Assembly (NCBI GenBank): GCA_036526135.1
Contig: DATCZA010000032.1
Span: forward strand, 1 to 22,735
Reading direction: 5' to 3'
Source: UBA2965 sp036526135
GTDB lineage: Bacteria > Pseudomonadota > Gammaproteobacteria > Pseudomonadales > Azotimanducaceae
DNA: 22,735 nt
The notes under the pieces are model-generated. The model searched no databases. It was not told the DNA's origin and worked only from the letters and a program-made list of their open reading frames with translations. How positions within the stretch are numbered: the stretch's first letter is position 1; every line of letters begins with the position of its first letter. This document shows, in pieces, positions 1-8,195 of this stretch. A program made the translations under genes and the position numbers.

Positions 1-874
1 AGCGTTTGAAGTGGCGGACGGTCTCGGCGCTCACGAAATGCTCGTTCTCGCCGGCCGCCGCCACCGTGTAGCCCCCGTCATTTCGGCGCCGAAAGGCGAT
101 GTCCCCCGCATTGGCGTTGCCCGCGAAGAGGTCCGGGGCCCTGGCCGTGCGCGCGACCGTGGCGCGCACGGTGAGTTGCGGCAAGCGAACGCCCAGATGC
201 CGCACGACCAGAGCCGACCAGGCGCCGGCCGCGCACACCACGGCCTGGGTGCGAACCAGGCCTTCCTCGGTGATCACCCCGGCGACGCGGCCGCCCTCCC
301 GATCGATCCAGCGCACCGCGCAGGACTCGCGCACGAGCCCGCCCCGATGCTGAAGCAGGCGCGCCAGCGCCGGCACGGCTTTGAAGGGCTCCGCGCGAGC
401 GTCGCTCGGCGTGTACAGCCCACCCCGCCACTGTCGGGGCCGACCGCTCACCAGCTCATCCACCTCCGATGCGTTCAGCAGGCGCGTCTCCAGCTGATGC
501 TGCTCGGCCACGGGCAGCCATTGGGCCAGACCGTCCAGCTCAGCCTCGGTCTCGGCAAGACGCACAACGCCGTGGCGCGCAAAGCCGATGTCCTCGTCGA
601 CCTCCGAGGCGAGCCGCTCCCACAGGCCGATGCTCTCCATCATGATGGGCAGCTCGGCGGGGTCCCGTCGCTGCTGGCGTATCCAGCCCCAGTTGCGGCT
701 CGACTGCTCGCCCGCCACGCGTCCCTTCTCGCAGACGAGCACGCTGACGCCGCGCTCGCGCAGAAAGAGCGCCGTGCTGATGCCGGCCACGCCAGCGCCG
801 ATGACGATTACGTCGATGCTTGCTGGCAGATCGTCGCGAAAGACGATGGGGGACGTGTCGGTGATCATCGGCAT
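1..874 (-). CDS. FAD-dependent oxidoreductase, DAO family (partial, C-terminus off the left edge)
   Basis: Read on the minus strand, the frame is open from an ATG at 874 to the window edge, giving 291 residues with no stop, so the C-terminal part is missing. The N-terminus holds a Rossmann FAD-binding motif (GAGVAG, residues 26-31) followed by an acidic residue at the end of strand 2 (E49), then an SSRNWGW stretch near residues 58-64 typical of D-amino-acid-oxidase/glycine-oxidase-like proteins. Members oxidise amines or amino acids to imines, or act as dehydrogenases, usually in the cytoplasm. The substrate is not deducible. A second ATG at 868 is in frame; no strong Shine-Dalgarno separates the two. 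It diverges from the kinase gene across a 55-bp gap. Confidence 0.87.
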   Translation of the reverse strand, partial: MPMITDTSPIVFRDDLPASIDVIVIGAGVAGISTALFLRERGVSVLVCEKGRVAGEQSSRNWGWIRQQRRDPAELPIMMESIGLWERLASEVDEDIGFARHGVVRLAETEAELDGLAQWLPVAEQHQLETRLLNASEVDELVSGRPRQWRGGLYTPSDARAEPFKAVPALARLLQHRGGLVRESCAVRWIDREGGRVAGVITEEGLVRTQAVVCAAGAWSALVVRHLGVRLPQLTVRATVARTARAPDLFAGNANAGDIAFRRRNDGGYTVAAAGENEHFVSAETVRHFKR

Positions 875-915
875 GGCGGGCAGTATTCCGCCGTGGATTA
901 CCGGTGTCCAATGGG

Positions 916-921
916 TAGAAT
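916..921 (+). promoter_or_regulatory. putative -10 element (TAGAAT) for the kinase-SDR unit
   Basis: TAGAAT matches five of six bases of the sigma-70 -10 consensus and lies in the 55-bp divergent gap. No good -35 is seen at 16-18 bp spacing. A transcript starting about seven bases downstream would begin almost at the ATG at 930, giving a very short leader. Assignment rests on motif and position only. Confidence 0.3.
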
Positions 922-929
922 GCAGGGTC

Positions 930-1970
930 ATGAAAAACTACCCCGTGGCCCCAGAGCAACTGACCGCCGAGTGGCTCAGCACGGCCCTTGGATACGCGGT
1001 GAGCGATATCGAAGTCTCCTCCCTTGGCGAAGGGGTCGGGATCATGGCGCTCGTCCGCCGGGTCAGGTTTAGGGCTGCGGATGGCAAGCCTTCCTCGGTC
1101 ATCGTCAAGTTTCCCTCGCCGTCGGCAGACAACCGCGCGGTCGCCCATACCTACGACATGTACGGGCGCGAAGTGAACTTCTACCGCAACATCGCGCCTT
1201 TGATCTCGCTCCCCACGCCGGCTTGTTACCTCGCCGAGTTCGATCCTGCCGACGACGACTTCGTGCTCGTGCTCGAGGACGTGGGCCACCTGCGCATCGG
1301 CGATCAGGTGGCCGGTTGCAGCCTCGACGAGGCGCGGGCCGTGCTTTCCGCGATAGCGAAGTTTCATGCCGACGGGTGGCAGCCCTCGCCGGACCGGTTC
1401 GGCCAGGTCATTTCCCACAACAACCCCGCCCAGCGCGACGGGATGATCGGCGGCTGGCAGGTGGGTTGGCCCGTGGTCAAGGCCCAGTTTCCGGATCTGA
1501 TCCCGTCGGCCGCCCTCGAGGCGGGGGACAGGATGCCCGACGCCGTGGGGCGGCTGCTGGAGGAAATGTGCCGGGAACCCGTTTGCCTCATCCACACCGA
1601 CGTGCGTCTGGACAACGTCTTCTTCGGCGCTGACGAGATCATGCTGGTGGACTGGCAGGCTGTGTGCACCTCTGCCCCCGAGCAGGACGTTGCCTACTTC
1701 GTCACCCAAAGCGTTGCGCCCGAGGTGCGGGCCCAGGACGATCTGGTGAAGTTCTATCACGGCGAGCTCGTCAGCCACGGCATCGACTACGGCCTCGAGC
1801 GCTGCCGGGAGCGTTACCGGGTTTCAGCCCTTTACCTGCTCTGCTTTGCGGTGGTCATCGCGGGGACCCTCGATCTCGCCAACGAAAGGGGCGCCCAGCT
1901 TGGCCGAACGCTGCTGCTTAACGCCTTTGCAGCGCTGGACGAGATGGACGCCTTCGACCTGCTGAACTAA
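930..1970 (+). CDS. Phosphotransferase family protein (APH/EcKinase-like small-molecule kinase)
   Basis: This is a 346-residue protein kinase-like-fold enzyme that would transfer phosphate from ATP to a small-molecule hydroxyl. Visible features are a glycine-rich loop (GEGVG, 33-37), a candidate ATP lysine K60 in VIVKF, a helix-C-like E81, the Brenner motif H222-x-D224-x4-N229 and the metal-binding D241 in LVDWQ, where DFG would be in protein kinases. The DVAYF segment after it is typical of CHK/EcKinase-like phosphotransferases. The frame stays open upstream to 588, but that part overlaps the divergent oxidase, so I chose the ATG at 930. A short-chain dehydrogenase follows after 22 bp, probably in the same operon. 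Relatives include ecdysteroid kinases and LvaA, which phosphorylates 4-hydroxyacyl-CoA; the substrate here is unknown. I see no reason to call it antibiotic resistance. Confidence 0.87.
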   Translation: MKNYPVAPEQLTAEWLSTALGYAVSDIEVSSLGEGVGIMALVRRVRFRAADGKPSSVIVKFPSPSADNRAVAHTYDMYGREVNFYRNIAPLISLPTPACYLAEFDPADDDFVLVLEDVGHLRIGDQVAGCSLDEARAVLSAIAKFHADGWQPSPDRFGQVISHNNPAQRDGMIGGWQVGWPVVKAQFPDLIPSAALEAGDRMPDAVGRLLEEMCREPVCLIHTDVRLDNVFFGADEIMLVDWQAVCTSAPEQDVAYFVTQSVAPEVRAQDDLVKFYHGELVSHGIDYGLERCRERYRVSALYLLCFAVVIAGTLDLANERGAQLGRTLLLNAFAALDEMDAFDLLN

Positions 1971-1992
1971 CCGCGTTTGCCCGGGAGGTAAC

Positions 1993-2775
1993 ATGAGTCG
2001 ATTGGACGGCCGGGTGGCCGTGGTCACGGGCGGCAGTCGCGGCATCGGCGCCGCGATCGTTCGGGCATTCGTCGACGAGGGCGCCATGGTGGCGTTCAAC
2101 GGCCGCTCCGCTGAGTCTGGCGCTGCGCTGATGGAAGCCCTTGGTGAGCCCGAGCGGGTCTGGTTCTGTCAGGGCTCCGTGACCGTCACGGCGGATCTCG
2201 AGAAGCTCATCGACGGCGCGGTCGATCGCTTCGGCAAGCTGGACATCCTGGTGAACAATGCCGGGGGCAGCAACGCCATGCAGCCGGTTGCGGAGCTGGA
2301 CGAGGCCGCCTGGGAGAGCGATCTGAGATTCAACCTCACCTCGACGTTCCTGGGCACCAAGCTGGCGCTCAAGCACATGCTTCCGGCCGGGTACGGCACG
2401 GTCATCAACATCTCCTCCGTGGAGGGCAAGATGGGGGTGCCGGTCATGGCCGCCTACACGGCCTGCAAGCACGGCGTGAACGGCTTCACCAAGGCCGTGG
2501 CAGCGGAGGTGGGGCGTGCGGGCATCACCGTGAACGCCATCTGCCCGGGCCTGATCCTCACCGACGCGGTAACCGGCGGCGGCCCTGCTCTGGCGGAATC
2601 CATGGGCATGACGTTCGATGAGATGGTGGAAAACGTCTTCAAGGCGAAAACGCTGACGGGTGAGCTGAACACGGTGGAGCAGATCGGCGAGACCGCCGTT
2701 TTTCTGGCCTCACCGGCCGGCCGCGGGATCACGGGTGCCCAGATCTCCGTCGACGGGGGCATGACGCCCTACTAG
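1993..2775 (+). CDS. SDR family NAD(P)-dependent oxidoreductase
   Basis: A 260-residue classical short-chain dehydrogenase/reductase, of usual family length. It shows the cofactor motif TGGSRGIG (12-19), NNAG (88-91), N114, catalytic S142, and Y155-x3-K159 within AAYTACK. The C-terminal GITGAQISVDGG is the standard end of FabG-like SDRs. Such enzymes interconvert alcohols and ketones with NAD(P)(H) in the cytoplasm. A good Shine-Dalgarno (GGGAGG) sits just before the ATG. It follows the phosphotransferase by 22 bp and probably shares its transcript. It could be a 3-oxoacyl reductase or act on a hydroxylated or keto intermediate of the regional catabolism; sequence alone does not decide. Confidence 0.95.
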   Translation: MSRLDGRVAVVTGGSRGIGAAIVRAFVDEGAMVAFNGRSAESGAALMEALGEPERVWFCQGSVTVTADLEKLIDGAVDRFGKLDILVNNAGGSNAMQPVAELDEAAWESDLRFNLTSTFLGTKLALKHMLPAGYGTVINISSVEGKMGVPVMAAYTACKHGVNGFTKAVAAEVGRAGITVNAICPGLILTDAVTGGGPALAESMGMTFDEMVENVFKAKTLTGELNTVEQIGETAVFLASPAGRGITGAQISVDGGMTPY

Positions 2776-2779
2776 CAGC

Positions 2780-2802
2780 GGCATCGGGCGGTTGCCGGTG
2801 CC
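2780..2802. terminator. Hairpin between convergent genes, possible bidirectional terminator
   Basis: Within the 32-bp gap between two convergent genes, GGCATCGG (2780-2787) pairs with CCGGTGCC (2795-2802), an 8-bp stem with one T-G wobble and a 7-nt loop. Neither side has a T-tract, so it is not a classical intrinsic terminator. It may still end transcription or protect 3' ends from both directions. Confidence 0.4.
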
Positions 2803-2807
2803 TGCAA

Positions 2808-3395
2808 TCAGCGGTCGCCCTGGCGGCGCCGCAGCGCGGCCATGAGGCCGCCTCGCACGTTCGGCGTCCAGTCGTCGAGCAGGTAGATCATGGCGAGGTT
2901 TTCCACGCCCGCAGCCAGGCAGACGGCGCCGCACAGGTAGTAGATCCAGCCGACGAAGTCGTAGAAGAAGAGCGTCAAAACGAAAACCCCGAAGAGGGCC
3001 ATGCCGACCTGTGCGAGCCTCGCGTGGAAGCTGGCCGGTCGTCCGTACCGGACGAGCGCGATGGAATTGACTGTCACCCACAGGCCGAGAACCAGCCAGA
3101 TCAGCCAGCCGTGCACGGCGAAGACGTCGTTGTGAAAGACCCAGATGCCGTAAAGCGTGGCCAGCGTCAATGCGATGTCGGCGACGGAATCCAGCATGGC
3201 GCCAATCCTGCTGACCCAGCCGAACGAGCGGGCCAGCCACCCGTCTGCAAGATCGCTGAGCCAGGCTGCGATCAGGATCCAGGCGAATACGTCCGACAGC
3301 CCCTGCACCGTGAGCCAGATCAGCACGGGCGCGCAGAGAAGACGCAGGCTCGAGATCAGGTTGGGCAGGTGACGCAGGCCTGCCTCTGAACTCAT
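2808..3395 (-). CDS. CDP-alcohol phosphatidyltransferase family protein
   Basis: A 195-residue integral membrane enzyme with several hydrophobic helices. It carries the complete family signature DxxDGxxARx8GxxxDxxxD: D48, D51, G52, A55, R56, G65, D69 and D73. Family members transfer a phosphatidyl group from a CDP-linked lipid to an alcohol (glycerol phosphate, inositol, serine, choline or another phospholipid) in the inner membrane. The head-group acceptor cannot be assigned; the sequence is not obviously PgsA or PssA. Its ATG overlaps the RND pump stop codon by four bases (ATGA), so translation is probably coupled to the pump. The C-terminus ends in a short basic tail. Confidence 0.9.
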   Translation of the reverse strand: MSSEAGLRHLPNLISSLRLLCAPVLIWLTVQGLSDVFAWILIAAWLSDLADGWLARSFGWVSRIGAMLDSVADIALTLATLYGIWVFHNDVFAVHGWLIWLVLGLWVTVNSIALVRYGRPASFHARLAQVGMALFGVFVLTLFFYDFVGWIYYLCGAVCLAAGVENLAMIYLLDDWTPNVRGGLMAALRRRQGDR

Positions 3396-6300
3396 GGCTC
3401 GAGCCCCGGCGTCGGGCGGGGCGTTGCTGCATCGCGCTGCGCAGGATCGGTTCGGTCCCTTGCCAGCAAAAGATAGACGCTCGGCACGACGAACAGCGTG
3501 AACAAGGTGCCGATGCCGAGCCCCGTGGCGATCACGAGGCCGATCTGGAAGCGGCTCACCGCCCCTGGCCCGGTGGCGATGAGCAGCGGCACCATGGCCA
3601 TGAGCATGGCTACCGTGGTCATCAGGATCGGCCGCAACCGGACCGCCGCGGCCTGCTCCACCGCTGCCCGCTTGCTGAGCCCGGCGACGAGCTGCTGGCG
3701 GTTGGCGAAGTCGACGATGAGTATGCCGTTCTTCGCGATCAGGCCGATGAGCGTGATCAGCCCCACCTGGGTGTAGAGGTTGATGGAGGCGAATCCGAGC
3801 ATGACGAACGCCAGCGCGCCGGCGATGGACATGGGCACCGAGATGAGGATGATCAGCGGATCCCGCCAGCTCTCGAACTGGGCCGCCAGCACCAGATAGA
3901 TGACGATGATCGACAGAAAGAACGTCACCACCAGAGCGCTGCCCTGCTGCTTGAACTGACGGGACTCGCCCACGTAGTCGTAGGAGAACTCGCGGGGAAA
4001 CAGCTCTGCGGCGGTGCGCTCCATGAAGGTGATGGCATCCCCGAGGGATACCCCCGGCGCCATGACGCCGTTGATGGTCACGGCGTTCAGCTGCTGAAAC
4101 TGGCTGCGACGGGTGGGCTCGATGGAGTGCTCGAAGCTGATGAAGCTCGACAGGGGAACGAGCTCGCCGGACGCTGCTCGCAGGTAGTTGTCGTTCAGCA
4201 TCTCGTGGCTGGCGCGGAAGCGGCGCTCGACCTGGGGGATCACCTCGTAGCTCCGGCCTGCGAGGCTGAACCGGTTGACGTAGTTGCCGCCCAGCAGCGT
4301 CGCGAGCGCGACGCCGATGTCGTTCATCTCGATACCGAGATCACCTGCCCGGTCCCGATCGATCACGATCTGGGTCTGGGGCAGCGCGAACTCCACCGAT
4401 TTGTTGAGAAACAGGAAGTTGCCGCTCCGATAAGCGGCCTGCACCACGTCGTCGGCCAGGGTGTCCAGCTGCCGGTAGTCCTGATCCGACGCGATCACGA
4501 ACTGCAGCGGCGTACCTCTGGCAGCGCCCGGCAGGGAGGGGAACGAGAACACGGCGATCTGCACGCCGGCGATCTCGTTGAGCATCCTCTGCAGGATGGG
4601 CTGCATCTCCATCTGGGACCGCTCGCGCTCCGCGACGGGCGTGAAGCGAAACCCGCCGAAGCTGGTGGCCGGCGTGCCGCCGCCGCCGATCATCAGGAAG
4701 GTTCGCCGCTGCTCTGGAAACGTCTCGAACATCTTCACTGCAGGCCGGACGTGTGCCACGGCGTATTCCAGCGTGGCGGTTTCCGGCGCGGTGATCTGAA
4801 CGTTCAGCACCTCCCGGTCTTCGGTGGGCGCAAGCTCGGTGTTGCTGGTGGTGAACATGAAGTAGATGCTGCCCATGACGACGATGGCGAATAGGTACGT
4901 GACGGGCTGGTAGTCGAGGGCTCTCGAGAGCCTCGCCCGATAGCGCTCGGCGAGTCGGGCGAAGAAACGCTCTACGGCGCTTTCGAATCGCCCCGGCTCC
5001 TCGCCGCTGGTAAGCACCTTGGAGGAGAGCATGGGCGAGAACGTCAAAGCCACCAGCCCCGAGATGAGCACGGCTCCGGCCAGGGAGAACGCGAACTCCG
5101 TGAAGAGGATGCCCACCAGCCCGCCCATGAAGGCGATGGGGGCGTAGACGGCGAGCAGGGTGGTCGTCATGGAGAGAATGGGCAGTCCCAGCTCCCGGGC
5201 CCCGTCTATGGCCGCCTGAAACGGCGTCTTGTTCATGGCGATGTGGCGGTGAACGTTCTCCACCACCACGATGGCGTCGTCCACCACCAGCCCGATGGCG
5301 AGCAGCATGGCCAGCAGGGTGAGCAGGTTCAGCGAGAAGCCGAAGGCCAGCATGAGCGCGCAGGCGCCGACCAGGGAGAGCGGCACGGAGACGGCGGGTA
5401 CCACGGCCGCATGCCAGGAGCCGAGGGAAAGGAAGATCACCAGCAGCACGATGAGCATGGCTTCCAGCAGGGTTCGCAGCACCTCGTTGATGGAGTCGTC
5501 GATGTACTGGCTGCCGTCGTGGGCGAGCTGCATCTCCATGTTCGATGGCAGCTGGCTTTCGATGTCCGGCAGCAGGACGCGGACGGCCTGGGAAACGGTC
5601 AGAGGATTGGCGCCTGGACTGGTCTCCAGGGCCAGGAGGATGGCCGGTTGGCCGTTGTACCAGCTGGTCTGGTCGTAGTTCTTCGAATCCAGATTCACCT
5701 CGGCGACGTCGCGCAGCCGGATCAGCGTCTCGCCGTCCCTGCGGATGATCAGCCTGGCGAAATCTTCCCTGGCGGTGATGCCGGTGGTGGAGCTCAGGGT
5801 GACGCGAACGTAGTCGCCCTTGGTCTCGCCGACGCCGGCCTGGAAGTTGTTGCGTTGCAGCGCCGCCCGCACGTCGGTCGCCGTGACGCCCAGGGCTGCC
5901 ATGCGGTGCGGATTCAGCCAGATGCGCATGGCAAGGGTCGGGTTTCCGTTGATCTGTGCCTTGGCGACGCCGGGGATTGCCTGCAGCCGCGGGATGACGC
6001 TGCGGTGCAGGTAGTCGGTCACCTGAGCGGGGGACATCTCCTGGCTGGTGAAGGCGAGGTACATGAGCGCCCAACCCAGGCTCGTGCGCGAATCGATCAC
6101 CGGGTCCATGGATTCCTGGGGCAGGAGGTTGCGCTGGCTGGCCACCTTGGCCTGGATCTCGGCGATGGCTGCGTTCGGGTCGTAGTTGAGCTCCATGAAG
6201 GCTTCGATGATCGAAACCCCCTGACGGGAATCGGATGTCAGGTAGTCGATCCCCTCGGCTTCTGAGATGGCGCGCTGCAGGGGCACGGTGATGAAGCTCT

Positions 6301-6478
6301 GCACCAGGTCCGCGTCCGCGCCGGGGTAGGCGGTGGTGACCGTGATCGTGGCGCGGTTGCTTTCCGGATACTCCCGCAGCTCGAGCAGCCCGGCGGCCCG
6401 GATGCCGACCAGCAGCACGAGCAGGCTGATCACGCTGGCCAGCACCGGACGCCGGACGAACGTATCGGTGAAGTTCAA
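3392..6478 (-). CDS. RND family efflux transporter permease (HAE1-like)
   Basis: A full-length 1028-residue inner-membrane pump of the resistance-nodulation-division superfamily. It begins with the typical N-terminal FVRRPVLA leading into TM1. The proton-relay aspartates are present in TM4 (D400 and D401 in GLVVDDAIVVVEN), and a TM10 lysine K916 sits in LIAKNGILIVDFAN. The two large periplasmic loops and repeated N/C halves fit the trimeric AcrB/MexB-type fold. It works by proton antiport to expel hydrophobic or amphipathic compounds through a periplasmic adaptor and an outer-membrane channel. The adaptor gene is immediately upstream with a 4-base overlap; no TolC-like gene is in the window. 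The substrate is unknown. No regulator gene is adjacent. Confidence 0.97.
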   Translation of the reverse strand: MNFTDTFVRRPVLASVISLLVLLVGIRAAGLLELREYPESNRATITVTTAYPGADADLVQSFITVPLQRAISEAEGIDYLTSDSRQGVSIIEAFMELNYDPNAAIAEIQAKVASQRNLLPQESMDPVIDSRTSLGWALMYLAFTSQEMSPAQVTDYLHRSVIPRLQAIPGVAKAQINGNPTLAMRIWLNPHRMAALGVTATDVRAALQRNNFQAGVGETKGDYVRVTLSSTTGITAREDFARLIIRRDGETLIRLRDVAEVNLDSKNYDQTSWYNGQPAILLALETSPGANPLTVSQAVRVLLPDIESQLPSNMEMQLAHDGSQYIDDSINEVLRTLLEAMLIVLLVIFLSLGSWHAAVVPAVSVPLSLVGACALMLAFGFSLNLLTLLAMLLAIGLVVDDAIVVVENVHRHIAMNKTPFQAAIDGARELGLPILSMTTTLLAVYAPIAFMGGLVGILFTEFAFSLAGAVLISGLVALTFSPMLSSKVLTSGEEPGRFESAVERFFARLAERYRARLSRALDYQPVTYLFAIVVMGSIYFMFTTSNTELAPTEDREVLNVQITAPETATLEYAVAHVRPAVKMFETFPEQRRTFLMIGGGGTPATSFGGFRFTPVAERERSQMEMQPILQRMLNEIAGVQIAVFSFPSLPGAARGTPLQFVIASDQDYRQLDTLADDVVQAAYRSGNFLFLNKSVEFALPQTQIVIDRDRAGDLGIEMNDIGVALATLLGGNYVNRFSLAGRSYEVIPQVERRFRASHEMLNDNYLRAASGELVPLSSFISFEHSIEPTRRSQFQQLNAVTINGVMAPGVSLGDAITFMERTAAELFPREFSYDYVGESRQFKQQGSALVVTFFLSIIVIYLVLAAQFESWRDPLIILISVPMSIAGALAFVMLGFASINLYTQVGLITLIGLIAKNGILIVDFANRQQLVAGLSKRAAVEQAAAVRLRPILMTTVAMLMAMVPLLIATGPGAVSRFQIGLVIATGLGIGTLFTLFVVPSVYLLLARDRTDPAQRDAATPRPTPGLEP

Positions 6479-7575
6479 GGGCCCGTCACCGGCCTGGAAA
6501 GATCGATGCTGTTGTCGATCTTCACGCGTTGTCCGGCTCTCAGCTTCAGCTGCCCGGTGGCCACCACGAGATCGTCGGCCAGCAGGCCGGAAACGACCTC
6601 CACGCGCTCGTTGCGGATCTCTCCGGTGATGACCTGGCGGCGGTCGACCAGCAGAGCGCCGTCCTGCTCGTTGATGAGGAAGACGGACTCGCCGTAGGGA
6701 TTGAAGGTGATCGCCGTTCGCGGAACCGTCAGCACCCGGTGGTCCCCGCCGGTCTGCACGGTGATGCGCGCGAACATTCCTGGACGGAGCCTGCGATCGG
6801 CGTTGGCAATGGTAGCCTGGACCACGACGTTGCGCGTGGTCTCCTCGACCTTGGGGCTGATGGCGGTCACCGTGCCGAGGAACTCATCCTCCGGGTAGGC
6901 GGCCACGACCACGCGCAGCGGCTGGTCCACGGCGAGCTCGCGCAGGAACCGTTCCGGGAGCGCGAAGTTCGCGTAGATGGGATCAAGCGCCTGCAGAGTG
7001 ACGATGGGCGTGCCCGGGGAGACGTACTCGCCAAGGTTGACTTGCCGGATACCGAGCTCGCCGGCGAAGGGTGCCCGTATGGCCTTCTTGGCAATGAAGG
7101 CGGCCTGCTCCTCAACCTGCGCCTGCAGGCTGTCCATCACGCTCTTGGCCCGATCGAGCTGCGCCTGTGACAACATCGTGCGCTCAAGGAGACCTAAAGC
7201 GCGCTCGTAGTCCAGTCGCGCCAGCACCAGCTGGGCTTCCAGCGAGCGCAGCTCGGCCCGTTCGGCGGTGGCGTCGAGCTGGACGAGCAGCTCGCCTGCG
7301 CTGATCTGCTGCCCGGATTGAAAACTGATGTCCGCGACGGTGCCGGGCACCTCGGAGCTGACGTCCACGCCCTGGATGGCGCTCAACGAGCCGACGGATT
7401 CCACCTGCTGCCGCCAGCGGTCCTCTTCCACCCTCGTTGACGAGACGACCACCGCCGGCGGCCGGGCGTTTGCCAGATACTCGGCCGTTTTGTGGCGCTC
7501 GAACGCCTTCCAGCCGAACAGGCTGCCGAAGACCAGCGCCAGCAGCCCGGCCATCACGATCAGTCGCTTGGCCAT
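6475..7575 (-). CDS. HlyD/AcrA-type periplasmic adaptor subunit of the RND pump
   Basis: This encodes the membrane fusion protein that couples the RND pump to an outer-membrane channel. From the ATG at 7575 it is 366 residues: a single N-terminal membrane anchor (about residues 5-22), a first lipoyl half (VSSEVPGTVADISFQSG), an alpha-helical hairpin rich in Gln, Ala and Leu, a second lipoyl half (IRAPFAGELG), then beta-barrel and membrane-proximal domains. The frame extends to a GTG at 7599, adding eight residues; I prefer the ATG because the hydrophobic anchor follows it directly, but the ribosome site does not settle it. Its stop overlaps the pump start as ATGA. It heads the three-gene operon with the phosphatidyltransferase last. 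Confidence 0.95.
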   Translation of the reverse strand: MAKRLIVMAGLLALVFGSLFGWKAFERHKTAEYLANARPPAVVVSSTRVEEDRWRQQVESVGSLSAIQGVDVSSEVPGTVADISFQSGQQISAGELLVQLDATAERAELRSLEAQLVLARLDYERALGLLERTMLSQAQLDRAKSVMDSLQAQVEEQAAFIAKKAIRAPFAGELGIRQVNLGEYVSPGTPIVTLQALDPIYANFALPERFLRELAVDQPLRVVVAAYPEDEFLGTVTAISPKVEETTRNVVVQATIANADRRLRPGMFARITVQTGGDHRVLTVPRTAITFNPYGESVFLINEQDGALLVDRRQVITGEIRNERVEVVSGLLADDLVVATGQLKLRAGQRVKIDNSIDLSRPVTGP

Positions 7576-7629
7576 GGCGCCTCGATCCTTGCTCTGCACA
7601 TCGATCTGGATCCCCCCGGAAGACGCTGC

Positions 7630-7635
7630 ATTATA
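7630..7635 (-). promoter_or_regulatory. putative -10 element (TATAAT) for the efflux operon
   Basis: On the minus strand this reads as a perfect TATAAT, followed by G, 31 to 55 bp upstream of the two candidate adaptor starts. No clear -35 hexamer is seen at 17 bp. It is the best sigma-70 -10 match in the gap before the efflux operon. Confidence 0.4.
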
Positions 7636-7678
7636 GCGCCGAGGCGGCCCGTGGCTGTCTCCATGGCGGGTGAATGGG

Positions 7679-7684
7679 CATAAT
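7679..7684 (+). promoter_or_regulatory. putative -10 element (CATAAT) for the SnoaL-like gene
   Basis: CATAAT matches five of six -10 bases and is followed by G. It lies 22 bp before the ATG at 7707, allowing a short leader with the Shine-Dalgarno at 7697-7701. It overlaps the in-frame ATG at 7683, which argues for the 7707 start if the promoter is real. No -35 is evident. Confidence 0.28.
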
Positions 7685-7706
7685 GTCGCCTGGCACGGAG
7701 GGTGAG

Positions 7707-8186
7707 ATGGAACGCACGGTCAAGATTTCTCAGGGGCGGCACGCCATCGAGGACATCATGTACGGCTACGCCGAGGGCATCGACACGGGAAATCTAGAAA
7801 CCGTGGCGCCTCTGTTTGCCCATGGCGTCATGGTCATGCCGGACGGCAGCGAGCTGAACGGTCCGGAAGAGGTGCTGCGGACGTTTTCCGACGTCATCAT
7901 CTTCTACGATGACGAGGAGAACGTTGTTCCGTATCAGCGCGGCGCCTGCTCGCCGCGAACCAAGCACGTGGTCACCAACAGCATCTTCGAGTTCGACAAC
8001 GCGGTTCGCAACGCCGACGTGCGCAGCTACTTCACCGTCTATCAGTCTCTGGGCGGGGCCAACGAGATCATCGTCGGCGGGCGCTACATCGATCAGTACG
8101 AGCTGATGATCCAGGGCTGGGTGCTCGTCAGACGCGAGGTGTACCTGGAAAACGTCGGAGATCTGTCCCGCCACCTCAACGGCTGA
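7707..8186 (+). CDS. Nuclear transport factor 2 / SnoaL-like domain protein
   Basis: A 159-residue cytoplasmic protein filling a single NTF2-like cone fold. The N-terminal helix segment (AIEDIMYGYAEGIDTG), the early Phe/His segment (LFAHGVMV) and the RTKHVVTN segment near residues 84-91 are typical of SnoaL_4-type proteins. Members include polyketide cyclases, delta-5-3-ketosteroid isomerases, dehydratases and ring-hydroxylating dioxygenase beta-like proteins, and many have no known activity. In-frame ATGs exist at 7674 and 7683; I chose 7707 because GGAGG lies five bases upstream of it. The gene stands alone, converging on the RCK protein with only 9 bp between stops. Residues do not assign a reaction. 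Confidence 0.85.
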   Translation: MERTVKISQGRHAIEDIMYGYAEGIDTGNLETVAPLFAHGVMVMPDGSELNGPEEVLRTFSDVIIFYDDEENVVPYQRGACSPRTKHVVTNSIFEFDNAVRNADVRSYFTVYQSLGGANEIIVGGRYIDQYELMIQGWVLVRREVYLENVGDLSRHLNG

Positions 8187-8195
8187 CCCGATCAG

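Noticed and set aside
894..910. Operator-like inverted repeat TGGA-N9-TCCA in the divergent gap
   Set aside because: The arms are only four bases and the central ACCGGT is off-centre by half a base, so chance is likely.
540..1778. A 412-codon minus-strand frame opposite the kinase
   Set aside because: It runs antisense to the kinase motifs and out of frame with the oxidase; the composition is that of a shadow.
930..1970. Aminoglycoside resistance gene
   Set aside because: The kinase fold is shared, but the DVAYF and LVDWQ context fits general EcKinase-like phosphotransferases, and there is no mobile element or resistance context.
4341..6074. A 577-codon minus-strand frame inside the RND pump gene
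   Set aside because: It is an alternative frame of the pump gene with Arg/Pro/Ala/His-rich low-complexity translation, while the pump frame has all family residues.
3392..7575. Complete tripartite efflux system
   Set aside because: Only the adaptor and inner-membrane pump are present; no outer-membrane factor is in the window.
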